Origin: Neckera pumila
Lineage: Eukaryota; Streptophyta; Bryopsida; Hypnales; Neckeraceae
DNA: 64,000 nt
Reading direction: 5' to 3'
NCBI GenBank assembly: GCA_963969595.1
Contig: OZ018408.1
Span: 39,432,108-39,496,107, forward strand
Below the pieces are notes generated by a model. The model made no database searches and was not told the origin of the DNA. It worked only from the letters and a program-made list of their open reading frames with translations. Made by a program: the position numbers and the translations under genes. Shown here in pieces: positions 24,909 to 36,639 of the stretch (its first letter is position 1; the number at the start of each line of letters is the position of its first letter).

Positions 24909-27900
24909 TCAGATTAGTAACCATCTAGGCAATGGTGCAAGGCAATCATAGACTCGCTCCATTCTCTCTGCTATCGCAAGCTTGTAAAAAGTTGGTATTC
25001 TGGGATTCGCTAAGTCAAGGATGTCTCTTCGCAAGCTGCATACCAAAACAATTTGGAGTATAGAATCAGGCCATTGAAAGAAAAAAAAAAAAGAACCTGC
25101 ATAAACCAGGAGGCGGTAGCATCGTCTTCAAAGAAACCATTCAAATGGTGCTTAACTGCATATTCTCGTCTTTCGAGCTCCCACACATATCGACAAGGAT
25201 CTCACAGAATTTTGGGATAGAATCAAGATGCTCATGAAGCCGAGAATAATCAGGGAGAATATTCCCACAAATGAAGTGACACAATGATATTAGACTGACC
25301 TGGTCCATTCACCGGTGTACATTGCAGCACTCTGTACTCCTTTATGCAGTTGATCAAGGCTGTAAATAAGCATCCCAAATTCAACTGCTGCATCATCTCC
25401 CTGCGGCAACCAAGTTGAAAGTCCAAAACAAATAAATTATTAAGCTCGCAGTGCAGGCTGAAGTTTTAAACCGGTCACATTTTTTCAGGTCGGAAAGCCT
25501 CTCTGCGCTTCAATGCCTCGTAATGTCCAAAATGTAACGATTGCCTAAAATAGATCGAAGCTTATTTGTACTTTTTTTTATAGAAATAATCAGGTAGAAA
25601 AGAGACTTACACGATTCTCATCGTCTCTTATTTGGCAAGTCATAACCCCTTTCTCTACCTCAACCATGAGCATGCGACGGATCATCTGGGCTTTCCGTCC
25701 TCTCCCTTCTGCTCCTTTCTGCAAGCAAATCCATGGAGCTGGGAGCTGAGGGTGAAAGGGCAAAAATTCTATGGCCTTTAACCCAGGATGGACTCCTCAC
25801 AGTAAACAGAAGATCCGAACATTGATTACTAATTACCACTAACCTGGTTGTAAAATGGTTGGCGAATCAGGGCACCGAGAAGGAGAGCACAAGCGAGAGC
25901 TGGTAAAAATGCTAAAATTGCAAAGTTGATCTCATTTGCTCGCAGAATTTGATTCAAATCCAGCACCGCCCTACATAAGCATCAAACAAAGCATTAAATT
26001 TCGAAAGAAACTGTATTCCTAGCATAATTGACTACTGATAAATGCTTTGCTATGCTTAATATAAATATAAATCATATAATCGTGAATATAGATATGAGAA
26101 GTTCTAAAAGAAACTTGGTCAAAACCAATGATCAGAAATTGCCTACAATACATACAAACCCTTATCATAAGCTATGTAACACAGTAGATAGATAAAACTT
26201 ACATCTCTACATCAAGTTTCAGCTTTTGAACCTGTAGCAAAACACATAACATGTAAACGTGAATCATTAACTTGATTCCTCGACCAAATGGCGTTCCTGC
26301 TTAACTGCACAAGGGTTGTTGGAAGAACAAACATGATACAGTAGTAAATTCTACAAAATCAATCATTTGTACTAAATAAATAAATAATTGTTTGAAGGGC
26401 GACAAATGCATCTTGCACACTAATTTGACATATGGAAGGCCTATGCGGACCAAAAAGGAACGCTCAAACATCACTAACAAGGTAAAGCCTGGGACAAATA
26501 CATTGAAGCAGTGTTGGCTGAAGGTTAAAGAACAACTCCATTCATCAATTCATATTGAAATGTTTGTGTTGTCGATAAAAACTGGAATGATAATTGCCCA
26601 AGCATAACACTAAGGTCAGATTAGAACCTGTATCAGCAGTGCCCTTGCCAGTTGTCCTCCAACCAGGTTTTTAACAGGATTAATCAGCTCGCGTTCATAT
26701 CTGAATAGACAAAAGGCAGAATAGATCAAGGAAACGAGGAGAGAGACTCTGCAAAAAAATTATATGAATAAATGAAGCCCGAGCCTGAGAAAAACGATAT
26801 CCTTTCACTTCCGAAAGAGCGAGACCAAATAATCAACTAATATCTTTATCATCCACGACACACAGCATACTAGACGCTTCTTACCTGGTCATCACCATTC
26901 TCATCAGCTCCTGCTCTGATGAAGTCGATGCCACTTCAATACCACTTGTTTGCGTGATAAACTCTTTAACCATTCTGCACTAGAAAACAAAGTCGCAAAG
27001 AACTAAAGAATGAGTGCTAAAAGAAAGTATGACTGAAAAAGAAATTAGATCTCTGCTCAATATTGCCGTGTACAAGTCCAAAGTAAATACCAGCCTAAAT
27101 TTATCGGTAAAAACATGTTGACAGATAAGTCATCTAGTCATTGTGAAAAAGGAAGGCATAAAAACAATTAATTAATGTAGAAGAGAACCTGCCCACAAGG
27201 CAAATTCCGTTATGAGATCAAAATGCTGCTTTGACATCACACGTTGCATACTTTTCCGACAAGATGCCGCACCAAAATCAAGTAAATCTAGGCAGAAACA
27301 TTGCACCATGCTATTTATCATATTATCCCGATTTTGCCAATAGCATCACAGGCTACACTTTTAAACGAGCGAATAAAAGGTTCGAGAGCTAGACTAAGAT
27401 TTGGAATGCAGACTTCCAAGAATGGATTGTGCAATGCAAGAAACTTGAACTGTAATCAACAAAAGGCACCTGTTCAAGGCGTCTGAGGCAAGCTTCACTT
27501 CTTCAAGCTGCTCAGAACCTTTGCGACGTTTGCGAAAAGTATCAAAGAGTTCGCCTTTGATGGCTGTCAACTGATAGGAAAATCCAAGTTATGAGTTTAA
27601 CAGGCGAGACAAGGAAAATAACCTTCGAATACACATCAAATGCATGGAAGTTCATAATGTCGCACTGGTTCTTTGAATATTTCAGTCAATATCAAAAAGC
27701 AGTAGAATGGCAATATGTAAAACATTATGACCATAATGAACCTACATTGAACTTCGCAAATAAATTCTCCTAATACATATTAACACGGGACTTTGCATTT
27801 CCACGAATGCTTATCCTTACCATGTACTTTACATCAACACCACAAGAGTAATTTCGGTTTTGAAAGAAACTGTACCGGTTGGTTCACACGCTTCTCCAGG

Positions 27901-30296
27901 AAAAGCTCCGCGTCTTCACGAGCCTGCTCCATCCAGCTGTCAAGGTCACCACTGCCACCTAATCGACTATGCCGGACAAGCCAGACAGAAACTGCAGCAA
28001 GACCAACTGCACCCCCCGTATAGTGCAGCCAGTGTCTGACCAATCTCTTTGGTTTTTCGTAGCGAGGCACCTGCAAAGAGGGAAAACAGGATTGCAATTA
28101 GTTTCCAGGTCTGTAACACGTAAAAAACATCATGTAGGTTTCAGTGCCCAAGTTATTCCCTACACTAACATTAACGACTAGCCACGAAGCGATAAGCTAG
28201 CCAGTTCAATTTTGATTCATAGCATATGCTATCTTATTGAAGCACATATGGAAGCCTAAAGCGCAGAAATCATAGACTTCCTTTTTGTAGATCACTCTGA
28301 AACCCAAGCCTCTACTCTATGTAGCCAGTGTAAGTGCGATCATGAAATGAGGGCTACATAAATCATGACAAGCAAAAGTAAGGTCATCAGGATTATACAA
28401 GAGTAGATAGGAATTCTTTAAGCTTCAATACGTTGCCCGACAGCAATTGAAGAGCAGCTTGGAGTTCGTAATCGGTCCAATCCATTCCTCTCATTAGATC
28501 CTCTGACATTCGGTCAAACTCAAGGAGAATAGTTTGCGAGTCGTTCAAATCTCCATGGCCATGGTAATCACTCTGCCAGTTTCAAAGATGCCTTTCCTTG
28601 AGATTCTACCATGCAAGAAAAGATACAGCAAAGAAAAACCTATCTGAGATGTGCAGATATACTCTTCTTGTAATCTTGTCCTTTCAATCAATCAATCAAT
28701 CAATCAAAACTACACCATCAGATAATTAAGAACTGCAGAGAAGGCATGAAAACTTCCCAGAAAGCGATTACAGCTTATCAAGAGTGTCATTATAAATAGA
28801 TGCAACACTTCAAAAATGGACTGCAGTAACTCAAGAGATATGTGGATAAGGTTTGCCACGTCTCAAGAGTGGGTCGTCACCTGCCTGTGGGAATTCGTAA
28901 GCTCCTTCCAGCCCATTTAACGCAAAGAGCACAGCAATAACACACTCAGAGACAACACGTCGACTTTCCCCGCTGACTCCGCTTTCCCGCCCTGCGTCCA
29001 CTTTCTCTCCCATCTTTGCCACCTGAAGGTGCACCTGCAAACCAGCAAAAATCTCTCTGACTCAGAGAACCCTAACAAGGTTTGCCGACACGCCACTAGA
29101 TTGATAATATCGCAGCAACACAGAATATGAAAGTCCTAGAACTGACCTGGCCAATAATAACAGCAAGTCGTTTTCGCAGGGTGTTGAGCATAGTCACTCT
29201 TTCATTGATGCGAGTATACGCCGCAGATACTAGCCCACTAGTAAGTGAAGATTCCAGAAATAAAGATCGCACGATTTTTCTCAGTCCTCGAAGAAAGGCG
29301 ACTGGGCCTCTTTCTAACATCATGAACCGAACTTTATCTTGCTCTGCACCCTGCAAATTCACATGGAGGCTGTGAGAAGATTTAAAACGCAAAGCAACAA
29401 TGAAAGACGCAATCTGAGCAGTTGCTTTGTAAGATCGCAAGATCTTTAGATCCTTTCTGCAAGGTTCTCCATGCCAGGTAAAAAGATTAGAATAGTGACA
29501 TATACATATTTCAAAGATAGGCTGAAGACCACCTGGGCTCTAATCTGCCAAAACATGAGATGCTTGTTCACATAATGCATTTGCTCCAGCAGCTCCTCCG
29601 ATATGTTCCCAAACACCTTCAGCAAATTCCCTGGGCCCTGAGCTTCGTCCCTGCAAAAATTCGTTTATCACATACTGTGGTTCCATATAATCGGGAATTC
29701 TTAAAATCAATTAGGCCAACTATCGATCTTAAACCCTAAACCTCCATAGATATGAGACTTCGTGAACAAGCCCCAGGTGCAGAATATAAATCGGCTCCAA
29801 CGAGGACGAACGCATTTTCTGAATGTCACATCATGGAAAAAGTGACGAATCCCTCGTTCATGGAGAGTTAAAATGTCTGGGCCCAGATCAATTCAAGAGC
29901 AGAAGTCCATCACTAAACGCTAACTTATACAAACCCCATGCCATTCTATGCCATTACACATACCCTATGAGGCTGTTTTCCAATGTCAGGACGGAGGGGG
30001 AGTGAAGGGCATTCGTGTCAACGCAAACTATTACATAGCATACCCTTGAATGCAAGGGCGTTGAACAGTCTTGTATTTGATAATTACAGACTAATGTAAT
30101 CGGGAGGAATGCTCTAAACACGCAGAATCTTTTTGGAAAGTGTGGGATTAAGGAAACTTTACAATCGGGAAGCCTGTGATGCTGAAAGAAGTAAAGGCAG
30201 GCCTTCTCGTGGCTTGCTCTTGAACTTTTTCAACCAATCATTGGCCCACTTATTAACGTAATACGTCCCTATCAAACGAATTGCATTCTCCATCAT
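24909..30296 (-). CDS. DGS1: DGS1-like mitochondrial protein with NCA2 domain, 14 coding exons
   Basis: Coding exons on the minus strand, in order: 30296-30163, 29650-29533, 29350-29147, 29034-28885, 28572-28399, 28070-27876, 27570-27470, 26974-26885, 26700-26628, 26231-26203, 25970-25844, 25718-25611, 25400-25300, 25035-24909. Together they give 1,731 bases and 576 residues in one open frame, close to the roughly 600 residues of plant DGS1. Recognisable blocks: FMMLERGP near residue 95, a first membrane segment (YTGGAVGLAAVSVWLVRH, about 277-294), RRKGSEQLEEV near 345, ANEINFAILAFLPALACA with a second membrane segment (about 438-456), and GMLIYSLDQL near 511. DGS1 homologues sit in the outer mitochondrial membrane and are tied to galactolipid/lipid metabolism and mitochondrial integrity; yeast NCA2 affects ATP synthase subunit expression. 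All junctions are GT-AG except intron 4, which in this model uses a GC donor (CAG|GC). Exon 10 is only 29 bp. The neighbour is a divergent BAG gene. Confidence 0.94.
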
Positions 30297-30321
30297 CTTT
30301 TCAAGTCACCCGTGAATGTTT

Positions 30322-30960
30322 TCTGAAATCAAACAGACAAAACAACTCAGAATCAACTCGAGCCGAGCAGGCATTATCACAAAGGCTATTGTAAAAAATT
30401 TGTTGCAAAGAAGAACAAATAACAACAATGTCAGTTAGATATGATAAGATTAGGATAGCATCCGCAGCTCAATGCTTAGTACGCTGCAAATTAGGTTAAA
30501 GAAAGATATAAAATCCGCTGTTTCCAAAGACTAAGAGCATCTTCCTATTCACAATGAGCCTAATTGAATGCCATTTCACCACATCCAGATAAAGTCAATG
30601 CGAAAATTATTCGACAGCAAGAGATGAGACAATATAACAGTCACAATTATTTTCCAAGAACAGTTCATAGAATCGTCGAAGCAGAGTCAGAGCATTACAA
30701 TGCACTAGGGAATCAATCAAGCTTTAAGGCTGTGAAGGCTACTAGACCTAGATAGACTTAGCGAGAAAATCAACACGATCCGATCCCTGTATAAGGAACA
30801 GTACAACTCTAAAGGACCAATGCGAAACTTCTCATCCAGTCTTCAAAATATTCAGAACCCACCGTTATTCCTCAAAAATCGCCACAGCAACGCAAAAACG
30901 CACGAAGTTTACCTGGAGAAAGGCGCAAGCCGAAATAAACCACGAGAACGAAAACTTACC
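30322..30960 (-). other. Probable 5' UTR intron of the DGS1 gene
   Basis: On the minus strand a strong donor (TTTTG|GTAAGT, exon end at 30960) and a good acceptor (GATTTCAG, exon resuming at 30322, 26 bases before the start codon) frame a stretch with no coding sign. A second donor-like CAG|GTAAAC lies near 30911. A leader intron would put the transcription start above 31.0 kb, towards the divergent BAG promoter. Inferred from splice signals only. Confidence 0.45.
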
Positions 30961-31356
30961 AAAACGGATCAATCTGAACGCAGAAAATCGCAAAATGACT
31001 CAAATGAGCGCCAAAATTGATGCAAGAAACTCCATTCACGGATTAAGCCCTGCACTTGTCGTTCGAATTGAAGCATGCGCACAAGAATCCACCAAAATTG
31101 AGAAAAAAATTGCTCATTCGGACGGCAGCACACCACCCCCACTTCCTCTTCTTCGACTCCGTTCCGTCGCAATGTACGTATTGTATATGCTTAGATGATA
31201 ATCATCGGCGAACTTTAACGTATTCATCCATTCGATCAGACGTCCAAGTATACCCGAGTTGAGGACCAGGTTTTACCGGGTATACGGGGTACGATATTGA
31301 GCTCACCACGAACGCTAGATACCCACCTTGAGGCAAAGAACAATCTGGATCATCAG

Positions 31357-31556
31357 AGAACGTTCCTCATTCACTGTAGTTTGGATCCGACCGACCAAGG
31401 GCATATACCCGATTTGAGCCCCTGCGGGGTCCATCCGGGTATCGTTTCCTTCTTTTTCTTTTTTCGCTTTCTTTTATTCCTTCTATCTTTAAAACCAATC
31501 GAGAACCTTCCACCGCCTGTGACTCGGGGAAGACTTCGAAGTCTGCTGAACCTTCG
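31357..31556 (+). promoter_or_regulatory. Cluster of three heat-shock-element cores upstream of the BAG gene
   Basis: Perfect nGAAnnTTCn dyads occur at 31357-31366, 31502-31511 and 31547-31556, and a 14-bp perfect palindrome (AGACTTCGAAGTCT) sits at 31531-31544. Heat-shock factors bind arrays of alternating nGAAn units. Some plant BAG genes are heat-induced, so the placement about 400-600 bp upstream of the start codon fits. Each core has six fixed bases, so chance hits are possible; three within 200 bp is more than random sequence would usually give. Confidence 0.4.
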
Positions 31557-31609
31557 AGAGTGACGCCGAAGCAACTGCTCTGTTCTGGAAAGCTCCGACG
31601 ACACTTTGT

Positions 31610-31932
31610 TCATACAAAAGCTTCGTAATTGCCATACACTCCTCGGTTTCATCACAATCTTCGGTGCCGTTGTTCTAGTTTCGGGGACTCTATTCGCAAT
31701 TCGGAAGATTGGGAGCTTGTTTGTCATTTTGCCCAGGAGTTAGGGTTGTGAGAGTGCGTGAGGTTTTCGGTATACAAAAGCTGCGCAATTGCGTCATAAT
31801 CCGCAGTTCCATCACAATCTTTAGTTCCGTTGTTTGAGTTTTGGGAACCCCTTTCGCAAGATTGTTTCGGATTGAGAGCTTGTTTGCCTTTTTGCACCGG
31901 AGTTAGGTTTTGCTCGTTGTGCGTGTGTGGGA
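31610..31932 (+). repeat. Tandem duplication in the BAG 5' leader
   Basis: Two units of about 160 bp, 31610-31763 and 31770-31932, share the order of short blocks: ATACAAAAGCT, CAATTG, CATCACAATCTT, CCGTTGTT, GAGCTTGTTTG, GGAGTTAGG. Divergence is moderate, so the duplication is not recent. It ends about 30 bp before the BAG start codon. Confidence 0.75.
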
Positions 31933-31961
31933 GCTTTTGTCGATTTTGGTAACTGCGAGTC

Positions 31962-33515
31962 ATGGGAGGAGGGATTATCGACGATGGGTATGCATACAGC
32001 GACGGGTGGGATACATACGGATATCCCTTTGCGCAGCTGAGCCCTCTGTTTCATCGCCCACGAGGACCTATGTATAGTACGGTACCGCAGGATCGCGCTT
32101 TCCAAAAGATGGACGAACCGAAGAAGAAGAAGAAGACTGTGAAGGTTCCTTTTAGGGATGGAGGTGATCCTGTTCCGCAAGTGCCTGTGAAGCGGGCAGC
32201 GAAGCCGGTAATAGATTCGAGGTTTGAGAGCTGGGATGCTGCCGCGACGAAAATCCAAACTGTGTTCCGTGGCTATGTTGTGCGGAAGTCAAAGCCGTTG
32301 AGTAACTTGAGAGTGATTAGAAATGTGGAAGAGGAGCTTGAGCTTTTTAAAAACAAGTTGCAAGGACAGGCGCAGAGGCAGAAGCTTTATAATGAGTCGA
32401 AGGAACGATTGCGATGGACGGAGGGCGTCATGGCGTTGTTGCTACGGTTGGATTCCTTGCAAGGTGTGCACCCTGAAGTTCGTCTAATTCGCAGGGCATT
32501 GACGAAGGAGCTCATACGTTTTCAGGAGGCAATCGATGGGATGTCTACAGAAGTGAGTGAAGAAGACGATGTTATAGAGATGGAGGATAATAATTTGACG
32601 AAGGAGCATGCCAAGGTAATAGATTTTGCCGCCCTTGAAAGAAAGGAATTTGAGGAAAGCGATCCGGAGGAGTTCAGTGCCCTAGGTCAAGATTTTACAT
32701 CCGGGGGAGCGGATGAAGGGCGTGAAGGTGACAGTGAGGTTCCAATAGATGTAGAGATCAAGGAGCGAGTATTGACGATGGAGCGTCCACATCCCGTGGA
32801 AGAACGCGAATTGGAGCTTGCAAGCGGGCCCGCGGATGTTGAAACCCTAAACCAGGAGGCTCCACTAGTGGACGTTTCTGGAGAAAGTACATCTTCCAGA
32901 GAAGTTATTTCGGAACCAATTTCTGAGGAGTTTGTATCAGCAACTTCTCCTTTGAGCGATGCGGAGGTGTGCGAACAGGCTACAGTCACGGGGAGAGGAG
33001 AAGAGGCAGAGAATATGGTAGAAGAAGAGGCAGGAATACCAGCATTGGTTTCGTTCCAATTCGGAGATTTACGTCAAGGGACTGCTTCGGAATGCAGGGA
33101 TCAAGGCGAAGGGTTTATAAATCCAGCGAGTGATTCATTGCTTATGGAACCGCCATGGTTGCAAGCAGGAAAGCCCCAGCCTTCCACTGATGGCTTGTCA
33201 GATCATGCGTTGTTGCTGCAGGTGCTGGAGGAGAATCGGAAACTGAAGGACGTTGTTGGAAACGTGTTGCAGTGGGGGAATCAAAAGGACGATGTCATTC
33301 AGAATTTATTAAGTCGAATTGAGCATTTGGAGGAGCGTCAGGCCCTTCCCGACTTGTTGCCCTGCGAGGAGAGCGATGGCCGGAAGAAAATAGGTCGATG
33401 GTTAGAGAGAGGTCGTAAGGCTGGAAAGACTAGATACCCATTTGTTTATGCCGATCCAGGTGATAGTCCCTCTCCTGGATCAAGCGATTGGTTTTCAGAC
33501 GATTTCTTGTGGTAG
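31962..33515 (+). CDS. BAG-family co-chaperone with IQ calmodulin-binding motif
   Basis: Single-exon frame of 517 residues. After a Tyr/Gly-rich N-terminus and a basic patch (PKKKKKTVK, residues 53-61, a possible nuclear signal) comes an IQ motif (AATKIQTVFRGYVVRK, about 94-109), directly followed by a three-helix BAG domain (about 112-195, ending LIRFQEAIDGM). This IQ-BAG arrangement marks the plant BAG5/6/7-like subgroup, which binds calmodulin through IQ and the Hsp70 nucleotide-binding domain through BAG, acting as a nucleotide-exchange or stress co-factor. Residues 196-400 are acidic and low in complexity; about 413-461 form a predicted coiled coil (LLLQVLEENRKLKDVVGN region); the C-terminus is basic then Ser/Asp-rich. 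Start chosen as the first ATG after the duplicated leader; it is also the first residue of the conserved-looking N-terminus. No organelle-targeting peptide is evident. Divergent neighbour: DGS1. Confidence 0.94.
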   Translation: MGGGIIDDGYAYSDGWDTYGYPFAQLSPLFHRPRGPMYSTVPQDRAFQKMDEPKKKKKTVKVPFRDGGDPVPQVPVKRAAKPVIDSRFESWDAAATKIQTVFRGYVVRKSKPLSNLRVIRNVEEELELFKNKLQGQAQRQKLYNESKERLRWTEGVMALLLRLDSLQGVHPEVRLIRRALTKELIRFQEAIDGMSTEVSEEDDVIEMEDNNLTKEHAKVIDFAALERKEFEESDPEEFSALGQDFTSGGADEGREGDSEVPIDVEIKERVLTMERPHPVEERELELASGPADVETLNQEAPLVDVSGESTSSREVISEPISEEFVSATSPLSDAEVCEQATVTGRGEEAENMVEEEAGIPALVSFQFGDLRQGTASECRDQGEGFINPASDSLLMEPPWLQAGKPQPSTDGLSDHALLLQVLEENRKLKDVVGNVLQWGNQKDDVIQNLLSRIEHLEERQALPDLLPCEESDGRKKIGRWLERGRKAGKTRYPFVYADPGDSPSPGSSDWFSDDFLW

Positions 33516-34442
33516 CTATCAATCTCCTTGCCAAGGATATGATGAGGCTCTGTCACCATGCACATATTTCTCTTTGAAATGCTTAAAGCAATTTTCCCAA
33601 GTTTCGTCTCTCTTCAAGATGCCTGAAATGTGTGCGTGAGGAAAATGCAATAGTCAATCTCCACCCAGATCTCTGTGATATCACCTTCTCTAATATCATA
33701 TCCTCTGTTCTAACCCTAACCAAACCCTAGGTGTACCTTTGTTCAAAACGCACTCCGTCCTCGCTATCATACAGGACAAGAATGAAGCGAGTGCCAAAGG
33801 TTACAGTCTAGCACCTGATAACAAAAGTGGTCTTTCTAACGACTCCCCAGAAATATCTATGTCAAAATAATCACGGAGTTGGTCTAGAAACATTCTCACA
33901 CTTGTCATCATATTTGTACGCAAGTTTTTTCTTAATAACATAAGGAGCAAGCCCAAACGCCACCACAAACCGAGAGTCAGAGACGAAACATCCGGGGGAA
34001 ACACAACTTCTAACAGCGCGACCCAAAATTTATCACGAGTTCTGCGTTTTAAAAAACCAACATCTCAGTTTTGGACATCATATCATTCTGTCCACGCACC
34101 AGTCTACTTAACAATCTAACCCAGAACCTTCAGAGGGATGCCAATTTAAAGGGATTCACGAAGTGCAGAGACGTCCACAGCAACAATACAATTTTCTGCG
34201 TAATTCTCAAGAACATGATCTAGCAGACTTTCAACATGACCTAAAGTGGCTAGCAAGTAGAATGATACAAGCACACTTATAGATGTGAATGCAGTAAATC
34301 ATGTAGCCAACTGAAATGCTGAATCAAATTCTAATTCAGTCTGTTAATTTCAACGAGGACCGTAGCTGTAGGGTTTAGGGAAAGAATTCTAAGACTAGAA
34401 GCCAAAATTTTATGGTTACATGGTATGCATATTTCAAAATAA
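33516..34442. other. BAG 3' UTR and flank
   Basis: Moderate GC content after the BAG stop codon, no second reading frame of note and no obvious AATAAA within 400 bp. A Helitron begins at 34443. Confidence 0.45.
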
Positions 34443-34835
34443 CTAGTGTGCCCTGTGCCGTTGCCACAACCAAAACAAAAGGAAAAGTAATTTTTTTATT
34501 TTTTATTGATATATAAACCTTGAAATTCAATAACTTTCACACTGTCATTTCAACGCCACGAAACAAAGCCCGTCCACCGCTCCTCGCCAAGAGCTTTCTA
34601 TCGGTACCAAGAACGCGACCATAGTCAAAGTCAAAGTCATTTTCTAATTTTTTTGATCCATAAATACTTTGAAATTCAATAGCTTCCGCATAGTAGCTCC
34701 AAACGCCACGAAAACAAGCCTGTGCATGCCTCCTTGTCAAGGGCTTTCCGACGATACCAAGCACGCCACTGGGGGACGCACGGTCCGGGAGATCTCAATG
34801 TAACAAAACAAAACAAATAGGTCTCTAAATATAGG
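34443..34835 (-). mobile_element. Non-autonomous Helitron, 393 bp
   Basis: Read on the minus strand the element ends GGGCACACTAG followed by host T, with an imperfect hairpin (TGTGGC-AAC-GGCACA) seven bases before CTAG, as Helitron 3' ends require. The 5' end is a mutated CCTATATTTAGAG. The interior has two diverged units of about 150-160 bp, each with CTTTGAAATTCAATA and CGCCACGAAA blocks. No RepHel coding. Confidence 0.7.
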
Positions 34836-35394
34836 TAAAATAACCTTGCTAACTTAATATATGGAATATGTGAATGTACTTCAATTTTTATATTGAAACA
34901 GTTTATTGAAAATTCAAATGTGTTATGTCTTAATTTGTAACCTTCTTCAAGGTATGCGCATTTCAAAGCAATGTACTTGAAGTTTTTACATTGAAAGAGT
35001 TTATTGAAAATTCAAGTGTGTTATATACTGAATTTGGAACCTTGTTGAAGAAGATAGTTTGTAGTATGGTAAGTTGCTTAGGAGTTAAAAATTTAACTTT
35101 TCCACAATCTACCTTCAGAATTTCTTTATATACTTATCAATACCATTATTAGGTGATCCCTTTGTAACCACTTAACTTGGAAAGAAAATAATTTTTTGAA
35201 AATTGAATGTCGAAATATAAACTAAAAATAAGACTCAAGAAAATGATTTAGAAATAATGTTTATACATAATGCATTTCCTATAATTTTTAATTACTCCAT
35301 AAAAGATACCTATACAACCAGATTTTCAAAAATATTTACAGATCTTTGTTAAATCCTTCATGAAGCATCACTTTGAATATTCATGATGAATACT

Positions 35395-35460
35395 TTCTCC
35401 GTCCCGAAATGATTGTCCATCTTTCCAAAAATAAATGTCCAAAAAGGATTGTTTACTACT
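35395..35460 (+). mobile_element. Stowaway-like terminal fragment
   Basis: CTTTCTCCGTCCCGAAATGA followed by TTGTCC resembles the conserved end of plant Stowaway/mariner MITEs. The partner end was not found before the next element at 35674. Low confidence. Confidence 0.3.
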
Positions 35461-35673
35461 TTAAATTTAGTTATATGAAGATGCAATTCATGAAATAGTC
35501 AATAAATCACAATAAAGATTTCAATTAGACAAAGACACAATTCATGAAACAATAAATGTCAATTCCACGAAGACTTAATTTATGAAATAGTCAATTTTAG
35601 TTACACAAGCTACTCACAACAAGCTGCTTATAAGTTGCTCAAGAAAAATTTAAAATTGAATTCTATGTATTAA

Positions 35674-36592
35674 TCCCTTAAGGACCAAGGCCTTTTTTCT
35701 GCCAAAAAACACTCAAAACTGCCATTTCTATAGCAAAGAGTAAAAAAAACTGAAAATTGTGTTTTTTTTTACCTCTAATTCTAGTATCTTATACCTAACT
35801 AGTATGACAACGTGTTGAAAAAATTTCAGAATTTTTGACCGCACAGATTGCAAGAAATCTGCGTTTAAAGTTAAAAAAACAAGTTTTTCATCACAATGCG
35901 GGACTAGATTTTATGACTTTGAACATTTTTAACTTTAATTTTTTTTACTACAAAGTTTTGAGCTTTTAATCTTTATAGTGGAGAATTGAATTGAGAGTCT
36001 AGGGAAAAAAAATCCAAAAAAACTTCATTTTCATTATTAAAAAAATTGTTAAGCAGAAGTAGGTACAAGATAGAAGGAAAATCTAAAATATTAATACCTT
36101 TTATATGGAATTAGAAAACACTAATCCCAATGGTGAGATTGTTCTAGAAAAAAAACTAAACCTTGTGGAACTTTTTTCTTTGAATAATTGTAAAAATTGC
36201 ATTCATAGATGAATCCTACAAGTTATTTTTTTTAGGAAGATGCTATAAGTGCCCGAAAAACAAGATTGTCCATAACTTTCTCATAACAAATCCAAATGAA
36301 ATGAATCAAAACTTTTTAGATAGACAAAAATACAATCTATGAGAAAAAAAAATTAAAAAAAATTAAGAAAATAAATTGCAAAATTTTTTGGCTGCCCCAC
36401 GTCCCCTGTTTTGAGCTTATTTGGGCATACTTTTTTTCCATGCACCGATTGAAAAAAAAATTATATTCCCATGAAGCTTAGCAGTTTTTCTATCTTCAAT
36501 AAAAGTTTCAAAAGATCACAACAAAAATTCAACCCATAGGTACTTGCCCAAAATCCCATTTGTCCCCCGAAGGGACAATGGTCCTTGAGGGG
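35674..36592. mobile_element. TTAA element 4, 919 bp
   Basis: Left end TCCCTTAAGGACCAAGG after TTAA (35670-35673); right end CAATGGTCCTTGAGGGG before TTAA (36593-36596). It carries the subterminal hairpin with GGGACAA arms and loop CCGAA. Non-coding; directly followed by another member of the same family. Confidence 0.8.
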
Positions 36593-36639
36593 TTAAAATG
36601 ATTCCTTCAAATTCAATACATAATGAATTGATGTAAACA

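Larger units (their letters stand above)
30297..31961. promoter_or_regulatory. Shared divergent promoter region between DGS1 and BAG genes
   Basis: The two start codons face away from each other across 1,665 bp, so this segment must hold both promoters and both 5' leaders. It contains a probable DGS1 leader intron (30322-30960), three heat-shock-element cores and a 14-bp palindrome (31357-31556), a pyrimidine-rich tract (31444-31490) and a leader duplication on the BAG side (31610-31932). Fragments of the pattern GTATACCCG and its complement recur four times at 31248-31440. No clear TATA box was seen. GC content is higher than in the repeat-filled flanks. Confidence 0.6.

Noticed and set aside
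31371..32258. Minus-strand frames of 118 and 145 codons
   Set aside because: They cover the BAG leader duplication and the antisense of its N-terminus; compositionally biased, with no domain.
32687..32989. 100-codon minus frame
   Set aside because: Antisense of the acidic BAG region; Ser-rich because of complementary codons.
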